DNA of 64,000 nucleotides from Massilia timonae CCUG 45783 (GTDB lineage: Bacteria; Pseudomonadota; Gammaproteobacteria; Burkholderiales; Burkholderiaceae_D): the NCBI RefSeq assembly GCF_000315425.1, contig NZ_JH992923.1, positions 124,365 to 188,364 of the forward strand. The letters are read 5' to 3'. Below, piece after piece: positions 1 to 9,625 of the stretch. The notes under the pieces were generated by a model. The model worked only from the letters and a program-made list of their open reading frames with translations, made no database searches and was not told the DNA's origin. Made by a program: the position numbers and the translations under genes. Every line of letters begins with the position of its first letter. Position 1 is the first letter of the stretch.

Positions 1-1
1 C

Positions 2-679
2 GCCAAGCACTACATCAACCGCGGCGTGGTCCTGCTCGACCTGATCGAGGAGGGCAATATCGGCCTGATGCGCGCCATCGACAAGTTCGAGCCCGAACGC
101 GGCTTTCGCTTTTCGACCTATGCCACCTGGTGGATCCGCCAGAGCATCGAGCGCGCCATCATGAACCAGGCCCGCACCGTGCGCCTGCCGGTGCACATGG
201 TGCGCGAGCTCAACGGCGTGCTGCGCGCCAAATACCATCTCGAAGCCCAGAAGCACGACGGCAAGGAAGCCTCGAGCGAGGACATCGCCAGCCTGGTCGG
301 CCGCCCGGTCGAGGAAGTGCAAGACATATTGACCCTGTCCGAGCACGCGACCTCGCTCGATGCGCCGCTCGACAACGATCCGCAATCGAGCCTGATGGAC
401 ATGTTGCCCGACGACGGCGAAGGCAGCCCCGACGCCCACGCCGAGCAGCAGGAGGTGGCGCTGCTGGTGCGCGACTGGCTGACCCGGCTGCCGGACAAGC
501 AGCGCCTGGTCGTCACCCGCCGTTTCGGCCTCGACAACGACGATCCGGCCACCCTGGAAACCCTGGCCGAAGAGATGGGCGTGACGCGCGAGCGGGTGCG
601 CCAGATCCAGCAGGAAGCGCTGGTCAAGCTCAAGCGCGCGATGGCGGCGCGCGGCGTGGTGCGCGATTCATTGTTGTAA
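2..679 (+). CDS. rpoS: RNA polymerase sigma factor RpoS (5' end missing)
   Basis: Stationary-phase/general stress sigma-70 factor that directs core RNA polymerase to its promoters. The frame is open from base 2, so the gene starts outside the window. The visible part begins in region 2 ([19 protein letters not shown]), continues through the highly conserved [19 protein letters not shown] -10 recognition segment, region 3, and the region 4 helix-turn-helix with [19 protein letters not shown] near the C-terminus. The pattern fits RpoS rather than RpoD or RpoH: there is no RpoD-type spacer, the length is about that of an RpoS C-terminal two thirds, and rlmD follows directly, as in related Burkholderiales. 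The missing part should hold region 1.2 and the start of region 2. Confidence in sigma-70 identity is very high and in RpoS high. Confidence 0.93.
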   Translation, partial: AKHYINRGVVLLDLIEEGNIGLMRAIDKFEPERGFRFSTYATWWIRQSIERAIMNQARTVRLPVHMVRELNGVLRAKYHLEAQKHDGKEASSEDIASLVGRPVEEVQDILTLSEHATSLDAPLDNDPQSSLMDMLPDDGEGSPDAHAEQQEVALLVRDWLTRLPDKQRLVVTRRFGLDNDDPATLETLAEEMGVTRERVRQIQQEALVKLKRAMAARGVVRDSLL

Positions 680-826
680 CGGCAACCCTACCAGGTAGCG
701 CCCACTTCGATTCCTTGCTATCATGCCCGCCGGGCCGTTTCGGCCATTTTTCTTTTATGCGCGGCCTTTGAAGCATGCGCCGCCGGCCGGGGCCGGCTCC
801 TGCCTTCACTCCACTTTCTCATCACC

Positions 827-2239
827 ATGCAAGAAATCTTCATCGACATCAAATCCCTCGACATGGACGGGCGCGGCGTTGGCCACCTCGAAAACGAGGA
901 CGGCTCGCCAGGCAAGGTGATCTTCGTCGAAGGCGCGCTGCCGGGCGAGCGCGTCAGCTTCGAGACGACGCGCAAGAAAAAGAACTGGGAAGCAGGCCGC
1001 ATGGTCACCCTGCAGCGCGCCTCGTCGATGCGGGTCGAGCCGAAATGCCAGCATTTCGGCTACTGCGGCGGCTGCTCGATGCAGCACCTGGAGCCGAGCG
1101 CGCAGGTGGCGATGAAGGGCCGCGTGCTGGAAGACAACCTGTGGCACCTCGGTAAAGTGAAGGCCGAGATGATCATGCGCCCGATGTATGGCCCGACCTG
1201 GGATTACCGCTATCGCGCGCGCCTGTCGGTGCGCCACGTGGCGAAGAAGGGTGGGGTCCTGGTAGGCTTCCACGAGCGCGCCTCGTCCTATGTGGCCGAC
1301 ATCACCACTTGCGAGATCCTGCCGGACCACGTCGCGCGCCTGCTGGTGCCGCTGCGCGAGCTGGTCGGCGCCCTGTCGATCTACAACCAGATGCCGCAGA
1401 TCGAGGTGGCGATCGGCGAAGAGACCACGGTGCTGGTGCTGCGCATCATGGCGCCGCTCACGCCGGCCGACGAGGTGCTGGTCAAGGCCTTCGCCGACAA
1501 ATGGGAGATCCAGTGGTGGCTGCAGCCGAAGGGCCCGGACACCGCCTATCCGTTCTACCCATTGGGCAAGAAGCTGTATTACACGCTGCCCGAGTTCGGC
1601 ATCCGCATGCCGTTCAAGCCGACCGACTTCACCCAGGTGAACCATCACATCAACCGCGTGCTGGTGTCGAAGGCGCTGCGCCTGCTCGAAGTGCAGCAGG
1701 ACGACCGCGTGGCCGACCTGTTCTGCGGCCTGGGCAACTTCACCCTGCCGCTGGCGACCCAGGCGCGCGAGGTGGTCGGCATCGAAGGCAGCACGGCCCT
1801 CACCACGCGCGCGCTGGACAATGCGAAGGCGAACGGCCTGGCGGAGAAGACCTCGTTCTCGACCCGCAACCTGTTCGAAGTCACCAAGGACGACCTGGTC
1901 GCGCTGGGCAAATTCGATCGCATGCTGATCGACCCGCCGCGCGACGGCGCCATGGCGCTGGCGCTTGCGTTGGCCGAACTGCGCGAGACCCACGAACACC
2001 TGATGCCGCAGCGCATCGTCTACGTCTCGTGCAGCCCGTCGACCCTGGCGCGCGACGCCGGCATCCTGGTGCACAAGGCCGGCTATGTGATGAAGAAGGC
2101 GGGCGTGGTGAACATGTTCCCGCACACCTCGCACGTCGAGTCGATCGGCGTGTTCGAGCTGGGAGACAAGCCGGCGCGGCCCGCCGATGGCGCGCACTAT
2201 GTGCCGGCCGACGTGCCCGCGCCGCCCGACGCCGCCTGA
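827..2239 (+). CDS. rlmD: 23S rRNA (uracil-C5)-methyltransferase RlmD
   Basis: SAM-dependent, iron-sulfur containing RNA methyltransferase of the RumA family, expected to make m5U1939 in 23S rRNA. The 470-aa product starts with a TRAM-like RNA-binding domain (about residues 1-60), then the 4Fe-4S cysteine cluster CQHFGYCGGC (about 75-84). The Rossmann methyltransferase domain carries the SAM-binding motif DLFCGLGNFTLPLA and the catalytic cysteine in YVSCSPSTLARD near the end. Length and order match the family. A proline/alanine-rich tail of about 20 residues follows the last domain. It lies 147 bp downstream of rpoS in the same direction, with room for its own promoter. Confidence 0.95.
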   Translation: MQEIFIDIKSLDMDGRGVGHLENEDGSPGKVIFVEGALPGERVSFETTRKKKNWEAGRMVTLQRASSMRVEPKCQHFGYCGGCSMQHLEPSAQVAMKGRVLEDNLWHLGKVKAEMIMRPMYGPTWDYRYRARLSVRHVAKKGGVLVGFHERASSYVADITTCEILPDHVARLLVPLRELVGALSIYNQMPQIEVAIGEETTVLVLRIMAPLTPADEVLVKAFADKWEIQWWLQPKGPDTAYPFYPLGKKLYYTLPEFGIRMPFKPTDFTQVNHHINRVLVSKALRLLEVQQDDRVADLFCGLGNFTLPLATQAREVVGIEGSTALTTRALDNAKANGLAEKTSFSTRNLFEVTKDDLVALGKFDRMLIDPPRDGAMALALALAELRETHEHLMPQRIVYVSCSPSTLARDAGILVHKAGYVMKKAGVVNMFPHTSHVESIGVFELGDKPARPADGAHYVPADVPAPPDAA

Positions 2240-2343
2240 GGTCTGCAAGCTGCCGCGTTTTGGTAAGCAGCTGTAACGGATGAGCGACACCGTACAGACC
2301 GCGCTATCCATCTCGGTTTTACTGTTGGGAAACAGAGGTGCGT

Positions 2344-4263
2344 ATGGACACTACCAAACACGGCAATAACGACGAGCATCATGGCGAACGCTTCTGGCGC
2401 TTTTCCCGGGAGCTGCTGGTCGTCGCCGCGCAAGATGGGACGATCGAGGCGGTCAATCCGGCATGGAGCAGGCTGCTGGGCTATGCCGACGACGAGATCG
2501 TCGGCCGGAAGTTCATCGAGTTCACCCATCCCGCCGACCTCGATGCGACGCTGGCCGCGTTCGCGGGCATCCTCGAGCGGCCGCTGGCGACGCCCTATGA
2601 ATACCGCTTCCGCCACCGGGACGGTTCATGGCGCTGGTTCGGCTGGACCGGCGCCTTCGAAGAGGGCAAGGTGTATGCCGCCGGGCGCGACCTGACGCAC
2701 GAGCACCGGCGCGAGAAGGCCTTGCAGGACGCCGAGGACTTTACCCGCCTGGCCCTGCATTCGGTGGGCGGCGTCGGCATCTGGACCGCCGACCTGCAGG
2801 CGCGCACCTATGTCTGCGACGCCGCGATCGCCGACCTGTATGGGGTCGATCCGGTGCGCGCCGCCGGCGGCTTGCCGGCCGAGGAACTCATGGCCAACAT
2901 CCATCCGGACGATCGCCCGGCATTGATGACCGAGATCGCGGACAGCCTCACCTCGGGCAAGGACGCCAATTTCGAGTACCGCCTGCGGCATCCGAATGGC
3001 GTCGTGCGCTGGGTGCATTCGCGCTGGCGCACCTATCTCGACGAACATGGGCAGCCGCTGCGCCGCACCGGCGTCGGGATCGAGACGACGGCCCAGCGCC
3101 ACCTGGAGGAGCAGCTGCGCCAGGCCCAGAAGATGGAGGCCGTGGGGCAGCTCACCGGCGGCCTGGCCCACGACTTCAATAACCTGCTGGCCGGGATCAC
3201 CGGCGCGCTCGACCTGATGCAGATCCGGATGCGCCAGGGGCGCTTCGGCGACTTCGAGCGTTACGTCGCGGTGGCGCAGGGCGCCGCCCGGCGCGCCGCC
3301 GCGCTTACGCACCGCCTGCTGGCCTTCTCGCGGCGCCAGACGCTGGCCCCGACGCCGGTCGACGTCAATGCGCTGGTGTCCGGCATGGAAGAGCTGATCA
3401 GGCGCACCATCGGGCCCCAGGTCACGCTCGAGGTGGTTGGCGCGGTGGGACTGTGGCCGACGCTGGTCGATGCCGGCCAGCTCGAGAACGCCTTGCTGAA
3501 CCTGTGCATCAACGCGCGCGACGCCATGCCCGACGGCGGCCGCATCACGATCGAGACCGCCAACAAATGGCTCGACTATTCGGCCTCGAGGGCGCACGAC
3601 ATCCCGGAAGGCCAGTACTTGTCTCTTTGCGTGACCGATACCGGCGCCGGCATGACGCCGGAGATCGTGGCCAGGGTGTTCGAACCCTTCTTCACCACCA
3701 AGCCGATGGGCGAGGGCACGGGCCTGGGCCTGTCGATGATCCACGGTTTCGCGCGCCAGTCGGGCGGCCAGGTGCGCATCTATTCCGAGGTGGGGGAGGG
3801 CACCACCGTCTGCCTCTACCTGCCGCGCTATTATGGCGAGCTCAAGCCGGAAGACATCGGCTTGCCGCCGGCGCCGCAAGCGCCGGCCGGCCAGGGCGAG
3901 ACGGTGCTGGTGGTCGACGACGAGCCGTCGGTGCGCATGCTGGTGACCGAGGTGCTGGAAGACCTGGGTTACGTGGCGCTCGAAGCGGCCGACAGCGTGG
4001 CCGGACTCAAGCTGCTGCAGTCCGATACGCGCATCGACCTGCTGGTGACCGATGTCGGCCTGCCTGGCGGCATGAACGGTCGCCAGATGGCGGAAGCCGG
4101 CATCGAGCGCAGGCCGGAGCTGAAGGTGTTGTTCATCACCGGCTATGCCGAGAACAGCCTGATCGGCAACGGCCACCTGATGCCAGGCATGCAGGTGCTG
4201 ACCAAGCCGTTCGCGGTGGACGCGCTGGCGGTGCGGATCAAGGAGCTGGTCGAGGCGCGCTGA
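2344..4263 (+). CDS. PAS-PAS hybrid sensor histidine kinase with C-terminal receiver
   Basis: Soluble hybrid histidine kinase, 639 aa from the ATG at 2344, which has AGAGG at 2334-2338; a GTG two codons earlier overlaps that site and is less likely. Order: PAS (about 15-120), second PAS with a PAC-like segment (about 130-255), HisKA with GGLAHDFNNLLAGI and phospho-acceptor His276, a HATPase with the N box NLCINARDAMPDGG and G boxes DTGAGMTP and GEGTGLGLSM, and a receiver domain (about 515-635) with VVDDEP, the acceptor Asp in LLVTDVGLPGG and the Lys in TKPF. No membrane segment is seen, so the input is probably a cytoplasmic signal read by PAS. No partner regulator is adjacent. The signal is unknown. 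Confidence 0.9.
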   Translation: MDTTKHGNNDEHHGERFWRFSRELLVVAAQDGTIEAVNPAWSRLLGYADDEIVGRKFIEFTHPADLDATLAAFAGILERPLATPYEYRFRHRDGSWRWFGWTGAFEEGKVYAAGRDLTHEHRREKALQDAEDFTRLALHSVGGVGIWTADLQARTYVCDAAIADLYGVDPVRAAGGLPAEELMANIHPDDRPALMTEIADSLTSGKDANFEYRLRHPNGVVRWVHSRWRTYLDEHGQPLRRTGVGIETTAQRHLEEQLRQAQKMEAVGQLTGGLAHDFNNLLAGITGALDLMQIRMRQGRFGDFERYVAVAQGAARRAAALTHRLLAFSRRQTLAPTPVDVNALVSGMEELIRRTIGPQVTLEVVGAVGLWPTLVDAGQLENALLNLCINARDAMPDGGRITIETANKWLDYSASRAHDIPEGQYLSLCVTDTGAGMTPEIVARVFEPFFTTKPMGEGTGLGLSMIHGFARQSGGQVRIYSEVGEGTTVCLYLPRYYGELKPEDIGLPPAPQAPAGQGETVLVVDDEPSVRMLVTEVLEDLGYVALEAADSVAGLKLLQSDTRIDLLVTDVGLPGGMNGRQMAEAGIERRPELKVLFITGYAENSLIGNGHLMPGMQVLTKPFAVDALAVRIKELVEAR

Positions 4264-4297
4264 CGCGTCCGGCCGCCGAGACATCGGAAGGAATGAA

Positions 4298-5890
4298 ATG
4301 AAGGAATTCACCCGGCGGCTCGCCGACTGGCTGGCCGCCGCGGTGGCGACCGCGGCCGTTGCCAGCGTCGTGCAGACGCAGATCAATCTCGGCGAACTCA
4401 GCGCGCTCGGCGCGTCGATCGGCCTGGCGGACCGGCTTCGGGTCACACTGGGCGACCTGGCCGGCTTTGGCGCGGTCATGACCGGCATCGCGCTGGTCGC
4501 GCTGTTGCCGGCGTTCGGCGCCGGGCACCTGCTGGCGCGGCGCGCACCGTCGCCATGGCGCGCCGCCATCTTCGCGCTGGCGGCGGTCGTCGCCCTGTGG
4601 GTGGCGTTCTGGCTGATGCTGCACGTGATTCCCATGCCGGCCATCGCCGCGACCCGCGGCGGCGCCGATCACGCCTTGATGGCCGCGACGGGTATCGTCG
4701 GCGGCCTGCTGTACGCCCGCATGAGCGCGCCGGCGCGCGGCCCGGGCGATCCGCGGCGCCATGCCGCGCTGGCGGCCATGCTGGCGCTGGTCCCGGCGCT
4801 GCTGTTCCTGGTGACGTCGCCCGGCGCCGCCGGGCGCCCCGATGCGGTCGATCCGGCCAGCTACCGCATCGAGACGGTCGCGCGGGGACTCGAGCGGCCA
4901 TGGTCGCTGGCCTTCCTGCCGGACGGCCGCATGCTGGTCACCGAGATGGGCGGACGCCTGCTGGCGATCGGCGCCGACGGCGCATCGACGCCGATCGCGA
5001 CGGATGGCCTGCCGCCTGTGTTCCAGCGCGGCGGCACCATCGGCCTGATGGACGTCGCCCCCGACCCCGCATTCGCGCGCAATGGCTTGCTGTACCTGAC
5101 GATGGGCCATGGCGCGGAGGGCGCCAATGGCACGCGCCTGGTGCGGGCCAGGCTGCGGAATGACCGTCTGGAAGACGTCCGGATCCTGTTCAGTTCCACG
5201 CCCAAGCCGCGCGCCGGCAATAACGGCGGCCGCATCGCTTTCCTGCCCGACGGCACGCTGGCGCTGACGGTCGGCGACGGCAACTGGCGCCGCGAAGAGG
5301 CGCAGAACCCCGCCAACCACCTGGGCACCGTCGTAAGGCTCGACCGCGACGGCAGGGCGCCGGCCGACAATCCCTTCGTCAATCGCCCCGGCGCCGCGCC
5401 CGAGGTCTACAGCCTCGGTCACCGCAACCCGCAGGGCATCGCCGTCGACCCAGGCACGGGCGAATTGCTGCTCACCGAGCATGGCGCGCGCGGCGGCGAC
5501 GAGATCAACCGCATCGTGGCCGGCAAGAACTACGGCTGGCCGCTGGTCACGGCCGGCATCGATTACCCGTTCGGCCGCGTCACGCCGTTCAGCCGCCTGG
5601 CCGGCTTCGAGGCGCCGCTGCTGGAATGGACGCCGTCGATCGCGCCGGCTGGCCTGGCCGTGTACGATGGCGCATTGTTTCCAGAATGGCGTGGCGACCT
5701 GCTGGTGCCGGCGCTGCGAGGTCGCGCCCTGCACCGCGTCGTGCGCGATGGCGGCAGGATCGTCGGGCAGCAGACCTTGTTGGCAGAATTGAATCAGCGC
5801 CTGCGCGACGTCAAGGTCGGCCGGGATGGCGCGATCTACGTCCTGACGGATGGCCTGGACGCCCGCCTGCTGCGTTTGAGCCAGCCATAA
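4298..5890 (+). CDS. Membrane-anchored PQQ-type sugar dehydrogenase (GDH/sorbosone family)
   Basis: The N-terminal ~155 residues form about four hydrophobic segments with short loops. From about residue 185 (SYRIETVARGLERPWSLAFLP) to the end the protein is a six-bladed beta-propeller of the soluble glucose/sorbosone dehydrogenase family. Family hallmarks are PWSLAFLPDG, NNGGRIAFLPDG, SLGHRNPQGIAVDP, TEHGARGGDEIN and KNYGWPLV; the His in GHRNPQG and the Arg/Asp region match the usual active-site segments. It probably oxidises a sugar or aldose at the periplasmic face using PQQ, passing electrons to the quinone pool through the membrane part, but this is inferred. Most relatives have a signal peptide instead of a multi-pass N-terminal domain. 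It starts 35 bp after the hybrid kinase and ends at a strong hairpin. Confidence 0.82.
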   Translation: MKEFTRRLADWLAAAVATAAVASVVQTQINLGELSALGASIGLADRLRVTLGDLAGFGAVMTGIALVALLPAFGAGHLLARRAPSPWRAAIFALAAVVALWVAFWLMLHVIPMPAIAATRGGADHALMAATGIVGGLLYARMSAPARGPGDPRRHAALAAMLALVPALLFLVTSPGAAGRPDAVDPASYRIETVARGLERPWSLAFLPDGRMLVTEMGGRLLAIGADGASTPIATDGLPPVFQRGGTIGLMDVAPDPAFARNGLLYLTMGHGAEGANGTRLVRARLRNDRLEDVRILFSSTPKPRAGNNGGRIAFLPDGTLALTVGDGNWRREEAQNPANHLGTVVRLDRDGRAPADNPFVNRPGAAPEVYSLGHRNPQGIAVDPGTGELLLTEHGARGGDEINRIVAGKNYGWPLVTAGIDYPFGRVTPFSRLAGFEAPLLEWTPSIAPAGLAVYDGALFPEWRGDLLVPALRGRALHRVVRDGGRIVGQQTLLAELNQRLRDVKVGRDGAIYVLTDGLDARLLRLSQP

Positions 5891-5918
5891 AAAAACCGGC
5901 CGCGAAGGCCGGTTTTCT
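5891..5918. terminator. Bidirectional intrinsic terminator
   Basis: A-tract, 6-bp perfect GC stem (ccggcc / ggccgg) with loop gcgaa, then TTTTCTTTT. It lies directly after the sugar dehydrogenase stop and 18 bp from the end of the oppositely oriented Bax-inhibitor gene, so it can serve both. Confidence 0.9.
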
Positions 5919-5935
5919 TTTGGAGACGCGATCGA

Positions 5936-6622
5936 TCAGTCGTCGCCGCCCACGATGCCCAGCAGGCGCAGCAGGCTGGTGAAGATGTTGAACACGTTCA
6001 GGTAGATCGACAGGGTGGCGGTGACGTAGTTGGTTTCGCCGCCGTTGACGATGCGCTGCACGTCATACAGGATGAAGGCCGAGAAGATGCCGATCGCCAG
6101 GACCGAGATCACGATCGACAGCACCGACATCTGCAGGAAGATGTTGGCGACGACCGCCAGCAGCAGTACGACGACACCGGCCATCAGCCAGCTGCCCATG
6201 CCCGAGAAGTCGCGCTTGGTGGTGGTGGCGATGCTGGCCATCACGGCGAACACGGCCGCGGTGCCGCCGAAGGCGGTCATGATCAGGCTGGCGCCGTTCG
6301 AGTAATTGAGCGTGTGGGTCAGCAGCGGGGCCAGCATCATGCCCATGAAGAAGGTGAAGCCGAGCAGCAGGGCCACGCCCAGGCCGGAATCCTTGTTCTT
6401 TTCGATGGCCCACATGAAGCCGAAGGCAACCGCGAGGAAGATCACGAAGCCCATGATGCCGGTGAAGGCGATGCCGAAAGACATGCCGGCGACCGCGCCG
6501 AGCACGGTAGGAATCATCGACAGCGCCAGCAGCCAATACGTGTTGCGTAACACTTTGTTACGCGTGGCCTGACCACCTTTGCTCAGGTCGATGGTACTTT
6601 GCTGTTGGGTACTAGGGTACAT
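5936..6622 (-). CDS. Bax inhibitor-1 / YccA family membrane protein
   Basis: A 228-aa integral membrane protein with about seven hydrophobic helices, of the BI-1 (TMBIM/YccA) family. Bacterial members modulate FtsH/HflKC proteolysis or act as pH-sensitive calcium-leak channels; which applies here is unknown. Family-like features are the late FILYDVQRIVNGGETNYVTA segment and the closing LNVFNIFTSLLRLLGIVGGDD with acidic end. The start at 6622 is preferred over one 15 codons upstream because GGAGG lies 7 bp before it on the minus strand. HflK and HflC, which in E. coli interact with YccA, are encoded 12 kb downstream. Confidence 0.9.
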   Translation of the reverse strand: MYPSTQQQSTIDLSKGGQATRNKVLRNTYWLLALSMIPTVLGAVAGMSFGIAFTGIMGFVIFLAVAFGFMWAIEKNKDSGLGVALLLGFTFFMGMMLAPLLTHTLNYSNGASLIMTAFGGTAAVFAVMASIATTTKRDFSGMGSWLMAGVVVLLLAVVANIFLQMSVLSIVISVLAIGIFSAFILYDVQRIVNGGETNYVTATLSIYLNVFNIFTSLLRLLGIVGGDD

Positions 6623-6877
6623 ATAGTGCCTCCGGTTAGATAAATGGTACGTGCGAGTGCTACGCAAGGTACGTCAGCTTGATCCTATCGCATCTTTCTT
6701 AACTGAAGATGAAGAAAGGCCCACATCGGACGGACTTTTCCGCCACTGTAACACCATGCTTGCCACGACCGCAATATCGGATATCTGGGGCAGGTATGGT
6801 AAAATTAAAGGTTGATTGAGTCCTAAAGTTCAAACGAATTTCTCAGTTCAAAACCTTTCTTTTATTGGAGTTTTCTC

Positions 6878-7303
6878 ATGGCAATCGAACGCACCCTGTC
6901 CATCATCAAGCCGGACGCAGTTGCAAAAAACGTGATCGGCAAAATCTATAGCCGTTTCGAAGAAGCCGGCCTGAAGATCGTGGCTGCCCGCATGGTGCAA
7001 CTGTCGCGCGCTGAAGCCGAAGGCTTCTACGCAGTGCACGCTGCGCGTCCGTTCTTCAAGGACCTGGTCGACTTCATGATCTCGGGTCCGGTGATGATCC
7101 AGGTGCTGGAAGGCGAAGGCGCGATCCTGAAAAACCGCGACCTGATGGGCGCTACCGATCCGAAGAAGGCCGACGCCGGCACCATCCGCGCCGACTTCGC
7201 CGACTCGATCGACGCCAACGCCGTTCACGGTTCGGACGCTGCCGAAACCGCCGCTGTGGAAATCGCTTACTACTTCCCGGCGCTGAACGTCTACTCGCGT
7301 TAA
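6878..7303 (+). CDS. ndk: Nucleoside diphosphate kinase
   Basis: Transfers the gamma-phosphate of ATP to nucleoside diphosphates through a phosphohistidine intermediate. The 141-aa length is standard. It starts [18 protein letters not shown] and contains the catalytic-site segment [16 protein letters not shown] with the active His, plus the family segments [15 protein letters not shown] and [15 protein letters not shown] ggag site lies about 8 bp before the ATG, and a TAAAAT -10-like box at 6800-6805 could belong to its promoter. The next gene, rlmN, is separated by a 282-bp region filled with inverted repeats. Confidence 0.98.
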   Translation: MAIERTLSIIKPDAVAKNVIGKIYSRFEEAGLKIVAARMVQLSRAEAEGFYAVHAARPFFKDLVDFMISGPVMIQVLEGEGAILKNRDLMGATDPKKADAGTIRADFADSIDANAVHGSDAAETAAVEIAYYFPALNVYSR

Positions 7304-7359
7304 TTAGTAAGGGGGAGCGCAGTCCGGGCGTTCCCCGGATCGATTCCCCCGGACTAATA

Positions 7360-7517
7360 GGAGCCTTTCCTGGCAGGTGGGGGGAAGCTGATAGCGATGC
7401 ATGGCAAGTGTGGGCAAGGCGCGAGGAGGCCGCATGGCTAGCCATGCAACGACGAGCAACGCCGCCCACGCTTGCCAGGCGCGCTAGCAGCGACTACCAC
7501 CTGCTAGGGAAGGCTCC
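7360..7517. repeat. 158-bp imperfect palindrome (giant stem-loop) between ndk and rlmN
   Basis: The outer arms at 7360-7380 and 7497-7517 match at 19 of 21 positions when one is reverse complemented. Pairing continues inwards: gctgatagcg (7387-7396) faces cgctagcagc (7482-7491), and ggcaagtgtgggc (7403-7415) faces gcccacgcttgcc (7464-7476). The centre is the perfect palindrome gcatggctagccatgc at 7432-7447. Substitutions on opposite arms often keep pairing through G-T. A second, smaller hairpin follows. No coding frame fits. It could be a dispersed palindromic repeat, a relic mobile element or a structured RNA. Confidence 0.85.
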
Positions 7518-7525
7518 AAATGAGT

Positions 7526-7565
7526 AACCTGCTCGCCTGCGCCCCCGGGGCGATGCGAGCAGGTT
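7526..7565. repeat. 11-bp perfect inverted repeat upstream of rlmN
   Basis: Arms aacctgctcgc (7526-7536) and gcgagcaggtt (7555-7565) enclose an 18-nt GC-rich loop. No T-tract follows, so it is a poor intrinsic terminator. It lies 20 bp before the rlmN start codon, inside the probable leader, and could influence translation. Confidence 0.6.
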
Positions 7566-7585
7566 CAGGAATATAGGATTACGAC

Positions 7586-8754
<1,169 letters not shown>

Positions 8755-8755
<1 letters not shown>

Positions 8756-9576
8756 TGAAATTCGCCGCCGCCTGGCTCGCATTCGCATCGACCCTGTCCC
8801 TCGCTTTGCTGGCCGGTTGCGCCGGCACGGGGGCGGGCGGCGCGACGACCACGCGCGACGGCGAACTCAAGACCGCCTCGGACCAGACCGCGCTGGAAAA
8901 GCGCGCCTCGATCCGGGTGCAGCTGGCGGTCGGCTACTACCAGGAGGGCAAGCACGAGATCGCCCTCGACGAAGTCAAGCAGGCGCTGGCGGCCGATCCG
9001 AACTACGCCGACGCCTATGGCCTGCGGGCCCTGATCTATACCTCGATGGGTCAGTTCCCGCTGGCCGACGAAAACCATCGCCACGCGCTGCGCCTCGAAC
9101 CGGGCAATCCCGAGTTCGCGAACAACTATGGCACCTTCCTGTGCCAGTCGGTGAACAAGCCGCTCGACGCGCTGCGCTATTTCGACGCCGCCCTCAAGAA
9201 TCCCGCCTACCAGACGCCGCTCTCCGCGCTGGTCAATGCGGGTGCGTGCAGCATCAAGAACCGGAATGTCGACGCGGCCGAGCGCTACCTGCTCGAAGCC
9301 CTGCGTTTGAGCCCGGCGCTGCCGGCCGTGAATGCCGGCCTGGCGCGGGTGTACTACGAGCGGCGCGACATGCAGCGCGCCGGTTTTTTCGTGAATCGCC
9401 TGATCGAGACGGCCAGCATCGAGACACTGCCGGCCGACGCGCTCTGGCTCGCGCTGCGCGTGCAGCGCAAGCTGGGCGACCGGACCCATGAGGCGACGCT
9501 CGCGGCCCAGCTGCGCCGGCGTTTCCCGGGTTCGCCCGAATACGCGGCGTTCGAGCGCGGCGCGTTCGACGAGTAA
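8755..9576 (+). CDS. pilW: Type IV pilus biogenesis/stability lipoprotein PilW (PilF)
   Basis: A 273-aa lipoprotein with a lipobox LLAGC (Cys at residue 22) after a hydrophobic signal, followed by about five or six tetratricopeptide repeats (for example ADPNYADAYGLRALIYTSMGQ and LEPGNPEFANNYGTFLCQ). PilW/PilF pilotins help PilQ secretin assembly and fibre stability at the outer membrane. The rlmN-pilW-rodZ-ispG order is conserved in Burkholderiales and supports the call. No other pilus genes are in the window. Confidence 0.9.
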
Positions 9577-9625
9577 GCACAAGAACAAGCTCAACTAGAA
9601 GCTCACACGGACAAGGACGAGGACA

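Noticed and set aside
7304..7585. Small gene between ndk and rlmN
   Set aside because: The short frames there follow the palindrome and have neither ribosome site nor protein-like composition.
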